Shown here one piece after another: positions 1 to 7,659 of a stretch of 64,000 nt of DNA; positions within the stretch are counted from its first letter, which is position 1, and every line of letters starts with the position of its first letter. The notes below the pieces were generated by a model, which saw only the letters and a program-made list of their open reading frames with translations, had not been told where the DNA came from and did no database searches. The stretch lies in contig NZ_JACHOQ010000002.1 of the NCBI RefSeq assembly GCF_014199955.1, forward strand, positions 496,001 to 560,000, read 5' to 3'. This DNA comes from Brevundimonas aurantiaca (GTDB lineage: Bacteria; Pseudomonadota; Alphaproteobacteria; Caulobacterales; Caulobacteraceae). The position numbers and the translations under genes were made by a program.

Positions 1-1422
1 GATGACGCCTCGCCCGTGATCAGCGCGCGCCTTTCGGATCCCAGCTGTCTGAGGAAAGGAGCCGATGGTGGTGGTCGGATAGGCGGGCAGATTCAGACGC
101 CCTCGCTGAACCTGGCGACGAATTTCAAAGCAGGAGTTTCTGAGCGCCAGGGCGGGGTCGGCATCGGCGGCTCGCGCCTGGACCTTGGGGTCGTTGATGC
201 GCGGTGAAGTGCGACGTGAGGCGACCGAGGCGGTCGAGGCGTCGAGCGCCGCTTTCACCGCGCCGCGGCCTTCATTCAACGCCCGCGCCAGGGTGGCCAA
301 CTCGGCCACCTTCTGCACGGCGAAGGCCAGCCAGTCCTTGATCTCGGGATCGAGCCCGGTCTCCCGTTCCAGATCGATCGGGGCGTGCAGCAAGGAGGAG
401 GACGGGGCGATCACCACCCTGCGCCCGGCCGCGACCAGGGGCTCCACCTTGTCCAGCACGGCGTTGAGGTCGGCCTTCCAGACGTTGCGGCCGTCAATGA
501 CGCCGAGCGACAGCACCTGATCGACGCGCGCCGCAGACGCGACCTGGGCCAACTGCTCCGGCGCTCGGATCAGGTCGATGTGCAGTCCGTGAACCGGCAG
601 GCGCAGCACGGCCTCCAGATTATCCCCGAGCCCACCGAAATAGGTGGTCAGCATCAGCTTGATCGGCGGCGTCACGTCGGTCAGCACACGATAGGCGTGG
701 TCGTAAGCCGCCTTCGCCTCATCGCTCAGATCGGTGACCAGGCAGGGCTCGTCCATCTGCACCCAGGTGGCGCCGGCGCGGGCCAGGGACCGCAGCACCT
801 CGGCATAGATCGGCAGCAGGCGCGGCAGCAGGCTGAGGACGTCAAACGGCTCGCCCCGCGTCTTGCCCAGCAGGAGATAAGAGACCGGTCCCAGCAGCAC
901 CGGCCGGGTCTCGATCCCCAGCGCCCTGGCCTCCAGATATTCGTCCAGCGCCTTGGTCGAGCCGAGACGGAACACCTGGTCGGCGGTAAATTCAGGCGCG
1001 AGATAATGGTAGTTGGTGTCGAACCATTTGGTCATCTCCATGGCCGGCGTCCCCTCGCCGCTCGCATGGGCGTGACCGTGTGCGCACGCCTGACCGTCGC
1101 CCCGTGAACCGCGGGCCATGGCGAAGTAGGTCGCCAGATCGACACGATCCCCGCGCCAGCCGTAGGCGGGCGGCACGGCGCCGACCATGGCGGTCAGGTC
1201 GAGCACATGGTCATAGAGAGAGAAGTCGTTGGACGGCACGACGTCGGCCCCCAGGTCACGCTGGCGCGCCCAGGTCAGGCTGCGCAGCTGGGCGGCGGCG
1301 GACAGAAGGGCCTCGGCGTCGGTCTTGCCGGCCCAATAGGCCTCGAGCGCGGTCTTCAGCTCTCTCTTGGGGCCGATGCGGGGAAAGCCGAGGGTGGCGA
1401 CCTGGACGGTGTGGCGGGTCAT
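1..1422 (-). CDS. metE: Cobalamin-independent methionine synthase MetE (partial, N-terminal part)
   Basis: MetE transfers a methyl group from 5-methyltetrahydropteroyl-triglutamate to homocysteine to make methionine in the cytoplasm without B12. The minus-strand frame opens at ATG 1422 with MTRHTVQVATLGFPRIG, the typical MetE start, and continues open to base 1, so only about 474 of the usual ~760 residues are present. The N-terminal domain and the beginning of the catalytic half (TTTIGSFPQT near the window edge) are visible; the zinc-ligand residues lie outside. A cobalamin riboswitch precedes it, so it should be switched off when B12 is available and the B12-dependent enzyme can work. The Shine-Dalgarno before 1422 is weak. 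Confidence 0.96.
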   Translation of the reverse strand, partial: MTRHTVQVATLGFPRIGPKRELKTALEAYWAGKTDAEALLSAAAQLRSLTWARQRDLGADVVPSNDFSLYDHVLDLTAMVGAVPPAYGWRGDRVDLATYFAMARGSRGDGQACAHGHAHASGEGTPAMEMTKWFDTNYHYLAPEFTADQVFRLGSTKALDEYLEARALGIETRPVLLGPVSYLLLGKTRGEPFDVLSLLPRLLPIYAEVLRSLARAGATWVQMDEPCLVTDLSDEAKAAYDHAYRVLTDVTPPIKLMLTTYFGGLGDNLEAVLRLPVHGLHIDLIRAPEQLAQVASAARVDQVLSLGVIDGRNVWKADLNAVLDKVEPLVAAGRRVVIAPSSSLLHAPIDLERETGLDPEIKDWLAFAVQKVAELATLARALNEGRGAVKAALDASTASVASRRTSPRINDPKVQARAADADPALALRNSCFEIRRQVQRGRLNLPAYPTTTIGSFPQTAGIRKARADHGRGVI

Positions 1423-1544
1423 GACGTTCGAAACCTGTGTTGTGGCCAGGCTTCGGACAGGGTCGCGCGGACGCCGACGCGGACGTGCAGGGTCCGGCGG
1501 CGCGCATGCGGCCTGACCGGACACCCCGCCGGAGGACGTTATCT

Positions 1545-1722
1545 GTCGGGGCAGGTCTCCTGGCTCACGGGTCGACGCCTAGGGTCCGGCCTTCCCGGCG
1601 TGAACGCCAGTGACACGAGATGGACCTTCGACTCGCCGCTTACAGTTGCGGGGGCAGCGCCGGTTTCCCACCGGCTTCCCTCTTAGCTGCACGTGTTCCG
1701 AAGACCACGTGCAGACCACGAC
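1545..1722 (-). promoter_or_regulatory. Cobalamin (B12) riboswitch upstream of metE
   Basis: Read on the minus strand, this segment has the conserved elements of the cobalamin aptamer in order: a GC stem near 1690-1720, GGTGGGAAACCGG, the core GCTGCCCCCGCAACTGTAA, a GTCACTG segment, and the B12 box AGCCAGGAGACCTGCC at 1550-1565. It ends about 130 bases before the metE start, leaving room for an expression platform. This predicts repression of metE by adenosyl- or methylcobalamin. The exact aptamer ends are approximate. Confidence 0.95.
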
Positions 1723-1761
1723 GGCTGAGGATGGCCTCACAATCAGCAGGCCGTCAATACA

Positions 1762-1779
1762 TATAAGGATATGCTTATA
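1762..1779. promoter_or_regulatory. Candidate operator palindrome upstream of the metE riboswitch
   Basis: TATAAG-GATATG-CTTATA is a perfect 6-bp inverted repeat with a 6-bp spacer in an AT-rich patch. It sits about 40 bases upstream of the riboswitch, where the metE promoter should be. Its shape suits a dimeric repressor, for example an ArsR-family methionine/SAH regulator, but the regulator is inference. Confidence 0.4.
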
Positions 1780-1986
1780 CGATTATGCGATTGCCACAGC
1801 TTAACCCTTTGCCTCCAGATGCGCCCACCCCTGACACATTGCGACCACAAGGCGTGGCGGATGGGCAACACGACAGTTTCAAGACACTTACGTAACGACG
1901 ATTTAATGCTCAGCTTCGTCCGCGCCTGATAGCAGCCGCCCTCCCCGGACCCCCATCCGGGTCGAGACTGCTAAGGACAAAAGAAA

Positions 1987-2739
1987 ATGAAGACGATCCT
2001 CCTCGCCACGGCCGCCGCCGCCCTGTTCGCCGCCCCGGCCTTCGCCCAAGACGCCGTCGGCTCGGTCGGCGTGACCTATTCCAACCCCTCGATCGAAGTC
2101 GCCGGCAACGATGTCGACGCCGACGTCTGGACCGTGGACGGCACGGTCGCCCTGCCGGCCGCTGACTGGACCGTGACCCTGAACGGCGCCGTCGACTACA
2201 CCAAGGCCTTCGGTGAAGAAGACGTCACCGGCGTCGCCGCCGCCCACCTGACCAAGATGTGGACCTCGGACGTCCGCGCGGGTGCCTTCGTCGCCGCCAA
2301 CGGCATCGGCTCGGGCGATGAGCCGGTCTGGACCGTCGGCGCCGAGGCCCAGAAGTACCTGTCCAACGCGACCCTGACCGGCCTGGTCGCCTACACCACG
2401 GCTGACGACGCAGACGCCGACATCTGGACCGTCGGCGGCGACGCCGCCTTCTACGTGATGCCGAACCTGCGCCTGAACGCCGGCGTCAGCTACAACAACG
2501 TCGATGTCGCCGGCGGCGACGTGGACGCCTGGACCTACGGCGTTGGCGCCGAGTACGAAATCGAGAACACCCCGTTCTCGGTCGGCGCTTCCTACACCCG
2601 CGCCGACATCGACTCGCTGGACGTCGACACCTGGTCGCTGGGTCTGCGCTACAGCTTCGGCGGCGGCCTGCAAGCGCGTGACCGCGCCGGCGCCGGCCTG
2701 GGCGTTTCCGCCATCACCAGCGTCCTGGGCGCCTTCTAA
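1987..2739 (+). CDS. Porin-like outer-membrane beta-barrel protein
   Basis: A 250-residue protein begins with a Sec signal peptide (about residues 1-20, ending AFAQ). The rest is made of short alternating hydrophobic/polar strands with many Asp, Gly, Val and aromatic residues (for example DVDAWTYGVGAEYEIE and LDVDTWSLGLRYSF), as in small outer-membrane barrels. It is shorter than classical trimeric porins, and a motif such as DADIWTVGG recurs, so the strands may derive from internal duplication. AAGGA lies about 8 bases before the ATG. It is monocistronic, with a long leader and a strong terminator straight after the stop. I cannot tell its substrate; a general porin or a structural barrel is possible. 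Confidence 0.75.
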   Translation: MKTILLATAAAALFAAPAFAQDAVGSVGVTYSNPSIEVAGNDVDADVWTVDGTVALPAADWTVTLNGAVDYTKAFGEEDVTGVAAAHLTKMWTSDVRAGAFVAANGIGSGDEPVWTVGAEAQKYLSNATLTGLVAYTTADDADADIWTVGGDAAFYVMPNLRLNAGVSYNNVDVAGGDVDAWTYGVGAEYEIENTPFSVGASYTRADIDSLDVDTWSLGLRYSFGGGLQARDRAGAGLGVSAITSVLGAF

Positions 2740-2764
2740 GCCTGACGGCCTGCTGACTAAAAAG

Positions 2765-2798
2765 AGCCCCGGCGGACCGATCCGCCGGGGCTTTATTT
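2765..2798. terminator. Bidirectional rho-independent terminator
   Basis: AGCCCCGGCGGA-ccga-TCCGCCGGGGCT forms a perfect 12-bp stem at 2765-2792, followed by TTATTTT on the plus strand and preceded by an A-rich run that becomes a T tract on the minus strand. It lies between the convergent porin gene and the small cysteine-rich gene and probably serves both. Confidence 0.9.
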
Positions 2799-3043
2799 TA
2801 CCAGCTAATGAATCCGCAGACGTAGCCAACACAGTTTCTATGTGCCCCCATTGCCAAGCCTAAGCATTGATCCCACTCATAACCGCCCACATCATAAGCC
2901 CCGTTACACTCATCGACTCTTTGCTCTAAAATTTGCTCACACATGTTCTCACACGCAAGCGATCCCGCCAAAGTTTGGCTTGGAATTAAAAGAAGACTCA
3001 GCGCAAAAACGCCAGAGGAAAGCAATTTTTTGTATCCAGCCAT
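2798..3043 (-). CDS. Small secreted six-cysteine protein, function unknown
   Basis: An 81-residue product starts at ATG 3043, chosen because GGAGGG lies 5 bases upstream; a GTG at 3055 in the same frame would overlap that site. Residues 1-26 are a clear signal peptide (KKLL, a hydrophobic core, then TLAG). The short mature part has six cysteines (CENMC, DEC, DQC, NC, VC) that could form three disulfides in the periplasm or outside. It is clearly lower in GC than the genes around it, which suggests recent acquisition or weak selection. I recognise no family. Confidence 0.6.
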   Translation of the reverse strand: MAGYKKLLSSGVFALSLLLIPSQTLAGSLACENMCEQILEQRVDECNGAYDVGGYEWDQCLGLAMGAHRNCVGYVCGFISW

Positions 3044-3104
3044 AGAACCCTCCACATGTTGGTACCGTTACGTTACCAACTTTGGCGAGAAATTGCCATC
3101 ACCC

Positions 3105-4010
3105 TTAGTTGCAGCGCCCAATTTCCTCGTTTTCTTGATTTCCGATAACTAATCGACCAGATCCTCGAACGGCCTGAGTACGAGCACCTGATAGACATCT
3201 AATGCGGACGTCTCCCGAGCCAGAAATCGCAGCATCAGCATTCAGCACTGTAGCATGCACGGTTATATTGCCGCTTCCGCCGATCATAGCGACAAGATTA
3301 TCTACGGTGCCCGACCTTATCGTAATATTTCCAGAACCACCTATTACGGCATTTACATTTCCAATCACTTCAGAAACCTGGATACTACCAGATCCACTGA
3401 CTGCCCCAGTAAATCGCCTGTTCGATCCGACACTTATATCTGAACTTCCAGACAACGCCACCGTCGCCGATTGTGAAATCCCTGCACGCAGCGCGCCTGT
3501 GCCAAGAGATTTTAGCAATAACGCTCCGGAGATGTTTGCTATATTCCACAATCCACAACCGGCGTTCTCTAATCTCACGTCGTGCGCGCCGCGCCCTACG
3601 GCCCCGAAGACGGCGCCCTCCGCGCTGACGTCCACATCACGCGGGGTGCGCAACACGATCAGCGGCGCCTCTTCCAGACGGACGCGGCCCAGGTTGCGCA
3701 CCTCAACACTGGCGCCTTCGCCCGGCTGGGCGGCGCCCGCACGTCCGGCGTTGCAGTTGCGGACGTCGCCGCTCCACATCCGGTTGGAACGCAGGCCGCC
3801 GTCGATGCGGACGTCCCGTCCCTGACGACGCACCTGGAGCGCGGGCAACCGGGAGCGTCCCTGCGTCACCTCCACGGCGACGTCCTGGCGGTCTTCGACG
3901 ATGACGACGACGCGCGCGACGGCGTTGCGGATTTCGACTTCGGCGGCCGACGCCGGCGCGGCTGCGGCGCAGGCGGCCAATGCGGCGGCGGCGATCAGAA
4001 CGGTCTTCAT
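3105..4010 (-). CDS. DUF2807 (GIN-domain, adhesin-head-like) secreted protein
   Basis: A 301-residue protein has a signal peptide (MKTVLIAAAALAACAAAAPASA) and, from about residue 185, a ladder of repeated strands with GSGSI, GSGNI and GSGDV motifs. That is the signature of the DUF2807 family, predicted beta-helix proteins of the envelope. No catalytic residues are apparent. The 3' part (3105 to about 3585) is much lower in GC than the 5' part, so the repeat domain may have been exchanged or acquired separately. It is probably monocistronic. The exact role is unknown; surface adhesion or envelope-stress sensing are guesses. Confidence 0.75.
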   Translation of the reverse strand: MKTVLIAAAALAACAAAAPASAAEVEIRNAVARVVVIVEDRQDVAVEVTQGRSRLPALQVRRQGRDVRIDGGLRSNRMWSGDVRNCNAGRAGAAQPGEGASVEVRNLGRVRLEEAPLIVLRTPRDVDVSAEGAVFGAVGRGAHDVRLENAGCGLWNIANISGALLLKSLGTGALRAGISQSATVALSGSSDISVGSNRRFTGAVSGSGSIQVSEVIGNVNAVIGGSGNITIRSGTVDNLVAMIGGSGNITVHATVLNADAAISGSGDVRIRCLSGARTQAVRGSGRLVIGNQENEEIGRCN

Positions 4011-4110
4011 GAGAGCTCCCTTTCCCTGACTACGGGAGAAGGGTGATCGCCCGGGCGACCCAAGTCATTTTAACTTCAGGTCATGAACCCGAATTAACCT
4101 GGCCCCCGCC

Positions 4111-5019
4111 TCATGGCCTGATCTCTCCCGCTCCGTCGGCGGCGCCGATCTGCGGTTCGAAGTCGCGTTCGAACTGGGCGATCCGGCTCTTCAACAATCC
4201 GGTGCGCTTCAGGGCCAGAGAGGCCGCCCAGCGGGCCGCCAGCTCGGGCGTCCCCATGGCGTCGGTGCATCGCGGGCGTCCGCCGCAGCTGCGAAGGACG
4301 GCGTTGGTGAACAGGGCTCCGTTCCGGAAACGCGACGGCCAGGTCTGGAAGTCCATCGACAGGCTGACGCAGAACCGATCCAGATTCTCCACCCTGTGCG
4401 GCGCATACAGAGGCCAGGTCAGCGCCCGGCCCGGCTCCAGATCGATGATCTGCGCCTCTCGCTCGAAGGCCAGGTCATAGGGCAGTTCCTCGGTCGTCTG
4501 GCGGGCGACCACCTGTTCCATGTTCCGTTCCGGCAATCGCCGCTCGTCGCCGGGATAGACGTAGATCCGCTTGCGCCCCCGCATGTGGAACAGGACCACC
4601 CCTGCCGCGTCGAAATGATAGGGCACCCGCGCCTTGGGCGACGACAGGATCAGCTGACCGGCGTTCCGAACGGCTCTAAGACCGGGGTAGGTCGCCTGGA
4701 TCTTGCGAAATTCGTCCATGGCGGCGGCCCAAAGCTCTGGCCAGCCGGTCTCCACGCTCCGCAAATTGACCCACAGCCGGCCCTGTTTGATGGCCTCCAG
4801 CAGGGCCTCGCCGGACAGCCGCCCTCGCGCGCCGGTCCGCAGACTGACCTGCCCCGCCTCGTCATAGTCATACAGGTTGATGTCGAACAGTTCGGCGGGA
4901 TAGCGATCCAGCACCGTCGCCAGGACCGCATCCTCGGCGAACCCCTGATCGACCAGGGTGTGCGGGTGGTCCGCCGCCTCTGAGATCGGACCGGGATAGC
5001 GGGTGCGTCGTTCGTTCAT
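4111..5019 (-). CDS. Cupin-like / JmjC-type putative 2-oxoglutarate oxygenase
   Basis: A 302-residue cytoplasmic protein has a double-stranded beta-helix core. HFDAAGVVLFHMRGRKRIYVYP around residues 150-170 supplies an HxD pair, and a later histidine in the APHRVEN segment (about residue 218) completes a possible HxD...H iron triad as in JmjC/cupin-8 proteins. It starts at ATG 5019 with GAGGAAAG upstream and lies 19 bases after the acetyltransferase gene, so the two are likely one transcript. The substrate is not evident; protein hydroxylation or modification of a small molecule linked to the acetyltransferase is inference. Confidence 0.7.
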   Translation of the reverse strand: MNERRTRYPGPISEAADHPHTLVDQGFAEDAVLATVLDRYPAELFDINLYDYDEAGQVSLRTGARGRLSGEALLEAIKQGRLWVNLRSVETGWPELWAAAMDEFRKIQATYPGLRAVRNAGQLILSSPKARVPYHFDAAGVVLFHMRGRKRIYVYPGDERRLPERNMEQVVARQTTEELPYDLAFEREAQIIDLEPGRALTWPLYAPHRVENLDRFCVSLSMDFQTWPSRFRNGALFTNAVLRSCGGRPRCTDAMGTPELAARWAASLALKRTGLLKSRIAQFERDFEPQIGAADGAGEIRP

Positions 5020-5038
5020 CGGCTTTCCTCGGCTTCGC

Positions 5039-6199
5039 TTAGACGTGGGCCACGCGGGTCGGGCCGTTGCGCTTGGCCGCCGCCTTGCTCACGGCGGACC
5101 GAAGGGCGAAGGCGGCGCCGCGCAACTGGCCAAGGGAGGAGGCTTCGCAGGCCTCGATGGTGGACCAGCGGCGACGCAGAGAGTTGCGCAGGGCCTGCCC
5201 CCGTCCTCCGGCTCCGCCCAGGGCGGCCACGGCCGCCTCGCCTAGGCTCCGGCCCAGGCCGGGCCGGATCACCACCGCCTCCCGCACCGTCTGGCGCGCA
5301 TTGACGAAATACTTCTTGTACCCCTCGCCTTCGAAACCGAAGTCGAAGACGCGGAAGCCGTCCGCCGCCGCCAACCGCATTGTGTCCATGCTCAACAGAA
5401 TGCCGGGCGAACACCGCGCCAGCCGCGGCTCATAGGCCGGGAACCAGAAGTGGTAATGACGGCCGGCGTGGAGCGAAAACTCCAGCGCCACCAGGCTGTC
5501 GCCGGCGTGCATGACGGCCATCGAGGCGCCGAAGTCTTCGTGCCGCGCCAGCATCAGGGCGTGCAGCAGGTCGCGTGTCCATCCGCAGGCGAAGATGTCG
5601 TGCAGACCGGATCGACGGTACTGGGCCGCCTTCAGGGCGATCAGACGGTCCACGAGAACTGGGTCGCGCAGGCCCGCTTCGACGCGGATCGGCCCAAGCT
5701 CGGCCTCGAGACTGCGACGGGCGCGCTCCTTGTCCTTGAAATACTTGCCGTAGGTCGATCGCCGCTCGGCGTACCAGGCCTCGTAACCGGGCTCCGACAT
5801 GGCGACCTGGACCGTTCCTCGCGCCTGCCCCGCTTGGGCGGGCCCCACCCAGCTCGGCACATTAAGCCTTCGCGGGTTCAGCACGCCGGCGACCGCCTCC
5901 AGACTGAGCATCTCGTCCTCGGCGGCGATGACGCCGTGGTAGTCGTTCATCGGGGCGCCCAGCGGCTGCACCGCGCCGCCGCGCCTCTGGTGGGGAAAGA
6001 AACCCACAATCCGCTCGCCCCGCCGAAACACGGCGACGGCGGCGCCCGGGCAGACGCGGGCGGCGATCTCAGTGAATTCCCACCGGAAATAGGGGCTGGC
6101 CAGGGCGGGGTTGGTTAAGGTCCACCGCCGCCACAGGTCGACCGCGGCGGGATCCATCGCCTCCGCCTTCATGATCTCGACCTGCAGCGTTTCCGCCAT
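5039..6199 (-). CDS. BioF2-type (FemAB-like) GNAT acetyltransferase
   Basis: A 386-residue protein matches the Acetyltransf_6/BioF2-like fold: an N-terminal half with RGERIVGFFPHQRR, and a C-terminal half with MAVMHAGDSLVALEFSLHAG then HYHFWFPAYEP and FDFGFEGEGYKKYF, the usual late motif. Such enzymes are often found near polysaccharide or cell-wall genes and acylate sugars or peptides. No signal peptide is visible, so it acts in the cytoplasm. GAGGGCG precedes the ATG. It is the first gene of a two-gene unit with the cupin-like protein. Confidence 0.8.
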   Translation of the reverse strand: MAETLQVEIMKAEAMDPAAVDLWRRWTLTNPALASPYFRWEFTEIAARVCPGAAVAVFRRGERIVGFFPHQRRGGAVQPLGAPMNDYHGVIAAEDEMLSLEAVAGVLNPRRLNVPSWVGPAQAGQARGTVQVAMSEPGYEAWYAERRSTYGKYFKDKERARRSLEAELGPIRVEAGLRDPVLVDRLIALKAAQYRRSGLHDIFACGWTRDLLHALMLARHEDFGASMAVMHAGDSLVALEFSLHAGRHYHFWFPAYEPRLARCSPGILLSMDTMRLAAADGFRVFDFGFEGEGYKKYFVNARQTVREAVVIRPGLGRSLGEAAVAALGGAGGRGQALRNSLRRRWSTIEACEASSLGQLRGAAFALRSAVSKAAAKRNGPTRVAHV

Positions 6200-6370
6200 G
6201 ACGCCCTCGTGCGACCTCGACAGGCGAGGTCCGTTCCATCACGCCTCCTAACCAATCTCCTGTTTCGTTAGGGTTCACCGGCATGGTGAACGTCTGTTGA
6301 CGCATGAGGAGGGAGCCGTGGCGCTCCGGATGCGTTGGCTCCGTCTCGGACGCCCCGCGTCTCCTTGGAA

Positions 6371-6541
6371 ATGAAGCCGATGACCGACACCCGCCCCAAT
6401 GACCGCAAAGTCGAGAATGAAAACCTGCGCCCGGACTCCGACGGCGAGCCGCCGCGCCCGGCGACGGAGCCAAAGGGCGCCGAAGGCTCCAGCAATTCAG
6501 GAAAGACGGCGACGGACCCGGCGACAGGGGAAGCGAACTGA
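6371..6541 (+). CDS. Short hydrophilic hypothetical protein
   Basis: A 56-residue product (ATG 6371; an alternative ATG at 6380) is strongly hydrophilic and disordered, rich in Asp, Glu, Pro, Asn and Ser (TDTRPNDRKVENENLRPDSD), with no membrane or metal-binding segment. It lies 38 bases before the L,D-transpeptidase gene on the same strand and could be its leader gene. The GGAA at 6367 is a poor, very close ribosome site for 6371. Codon usage fits the genome, but no family is recognised. Confidence 0.4.
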   Translation: MKPMTDTRPNDRKVENENLRPDSDGEPPRPATEPKGAEGSSNSGKTATDPATGEAN

Positions 6542-6579
6542 CCCCGCAGCCATCGTCCCCCGACCTTCCAGGATTATTC

Positions 6580-7650
6580 ATGCCCCCTCGTTTCATTGTC
6601 CTGGCGCCAACCGTCGCCGCCCTGACCGTCGCGGGCCTGGCTGTCGCCGCCTGCGATCCCAACGACGACCGGCCGCCCGCCGCCCCCGCAGAGCAGACCG
6701 CCCAAGTCGGGGCGCAGGGCCGTCTGTCGCGCGACGCCATCGAGAACACCGCCTATTCCCCGCCGTCGACCGAGGGTGAAGGTGCGAGCCCTGCGGCTCG
6801 ACCGCAACCGGACCCCGCCCTGATCCGCGCCCAAGTGCTGTTGCAACGCGCCCGCTTCTCGCCAGGCGCCATCGACGGTTTGGAAGGGTCCAACATGCGT
6901 CAGGCCGTCTCCGCCTTTCAGAAGGTCCAGGGTCTGCCCGTCAACGGCCGCCTCGACGCCGAGGTCATGGGGCGGTTGCGCGCCGCCAGCCAGGGCGCCG
7001 TGACCTCTACCTATGAGATAACCCAACAGGACGTTTCGGCTTCCTATCTCGGCATAGTCCCGACCGAGCTGGAGGCCCAGGGCCGGGCGCCGTCTATGGG
7101 CTACGCCAATATCGTCGAAGCGCTGGCCGAGCGCTTTCATGTGACCGAGGACCTGCTGAGGGCCCTGAATCCTGCGGCAGACTTCAACCGCCCAGGCCAG
7201 AAGTTGCTGGTTCCCGCGATCAATACGACGCCCTTGGCTGCGGATGTCGAAAGAATTGAGGTGGACAAGGCCCAAGGCGCGGTGCGGGCCTATGGCGCGG
7301 ACGGGACGCTGCTCGCCTATTTCCCGGCGACGATCGGCAGTCGGGACAATCCCACCCCGACGGGCACGGTCAAGGTCAACGGCGTCGCCCGCAATCCCGA
7401 CTATGTCTACGACCCGTCAAAGCTCAGCTATGGCGATCTGGATCGCAAGGTGGTCGTGGCCCCCGGGCCCAACAATCCTGTGGGCGTGGTCTGGATCGAT
7501 CTGAACAAGCCCAGCTACGGCATCCACGGCACGCCGGATCCACATCTGGTCGGCAAGACCGCGTCGCACGGCTGCGTTCGCCTGACCAATTGGGACGCCT
7601 GGACCCTGGCCGACAAGGTCAAGCCGGGCGTGACTGTCCGCTTCGTCTAG
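6580..7650 (+). CDS. L,D-transpeptidase lipoprotein with peptidoglycan-binding domain (YkuD family)
   Basis: A 356-residue envelope protein cross-links or attaches peptidoglycan via 3-3 bonds. Residues 1-25 form a lipoprotein signal with the lipobox VAAC. A PG_binding_1 domain follows (about 80-135, AIDGLEGSNMRQAVSAFQK), then a LysM-like segment (about 180-210), then the YkuD catalytic domain (about 220-356). The active-site block HGTPD...SHGCVRLTN contains the nucleophilic cysteine. It is convergent with the esterase gene, with only 9 bases between the stops. It is one of two L,D-transpeptidases in the window. Confidence 0.92.
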   Translation: MPPRFIVLAPTVAALTVAGLAVAACDPNDDRPPAAPAEQTAQVGAQGRLSRDAIENTAYSPPSTEGEGASPAARPQPDPALIRAQVLLQRARFSPGAIDGLEGSNMRQAVSAFQKVQGLPVNGRLDAEVMGRLRAASQGAVTSTYEITQQDVSASYLGIVPTELEAQGRAPSMGYANIVEALAERFHVTEDLLRALNPAADFNRPGQKLLVPAINTTPLAADVERIEVDKAQGAVRAYGADGTLLAYFPATIGSRDNPTPTGTVKVNGVARNPDYVYDPSKLSYGDLDRKVVVAPGPNNPVGVVWIDLNKPSYGIHGTPDPHLVGKTASHGCVRLTNWDAWTLADKVKPGVTVRFV

Positions 7651-7659
7651 GTGCTGGAC

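Noticed and set aside
385..1107. 240-codon plus-strand open frame
   Set aside because: It is antisense to metE, whose family motifs are unmistakable; the long frame is an effect of high GC.
1903..2832. 309-codon minus-strand open frame rich in Gly, Asp and Val
   Set aside because: It mirrors the porin-like gene, has no ribosome site, and runs through the terminator.
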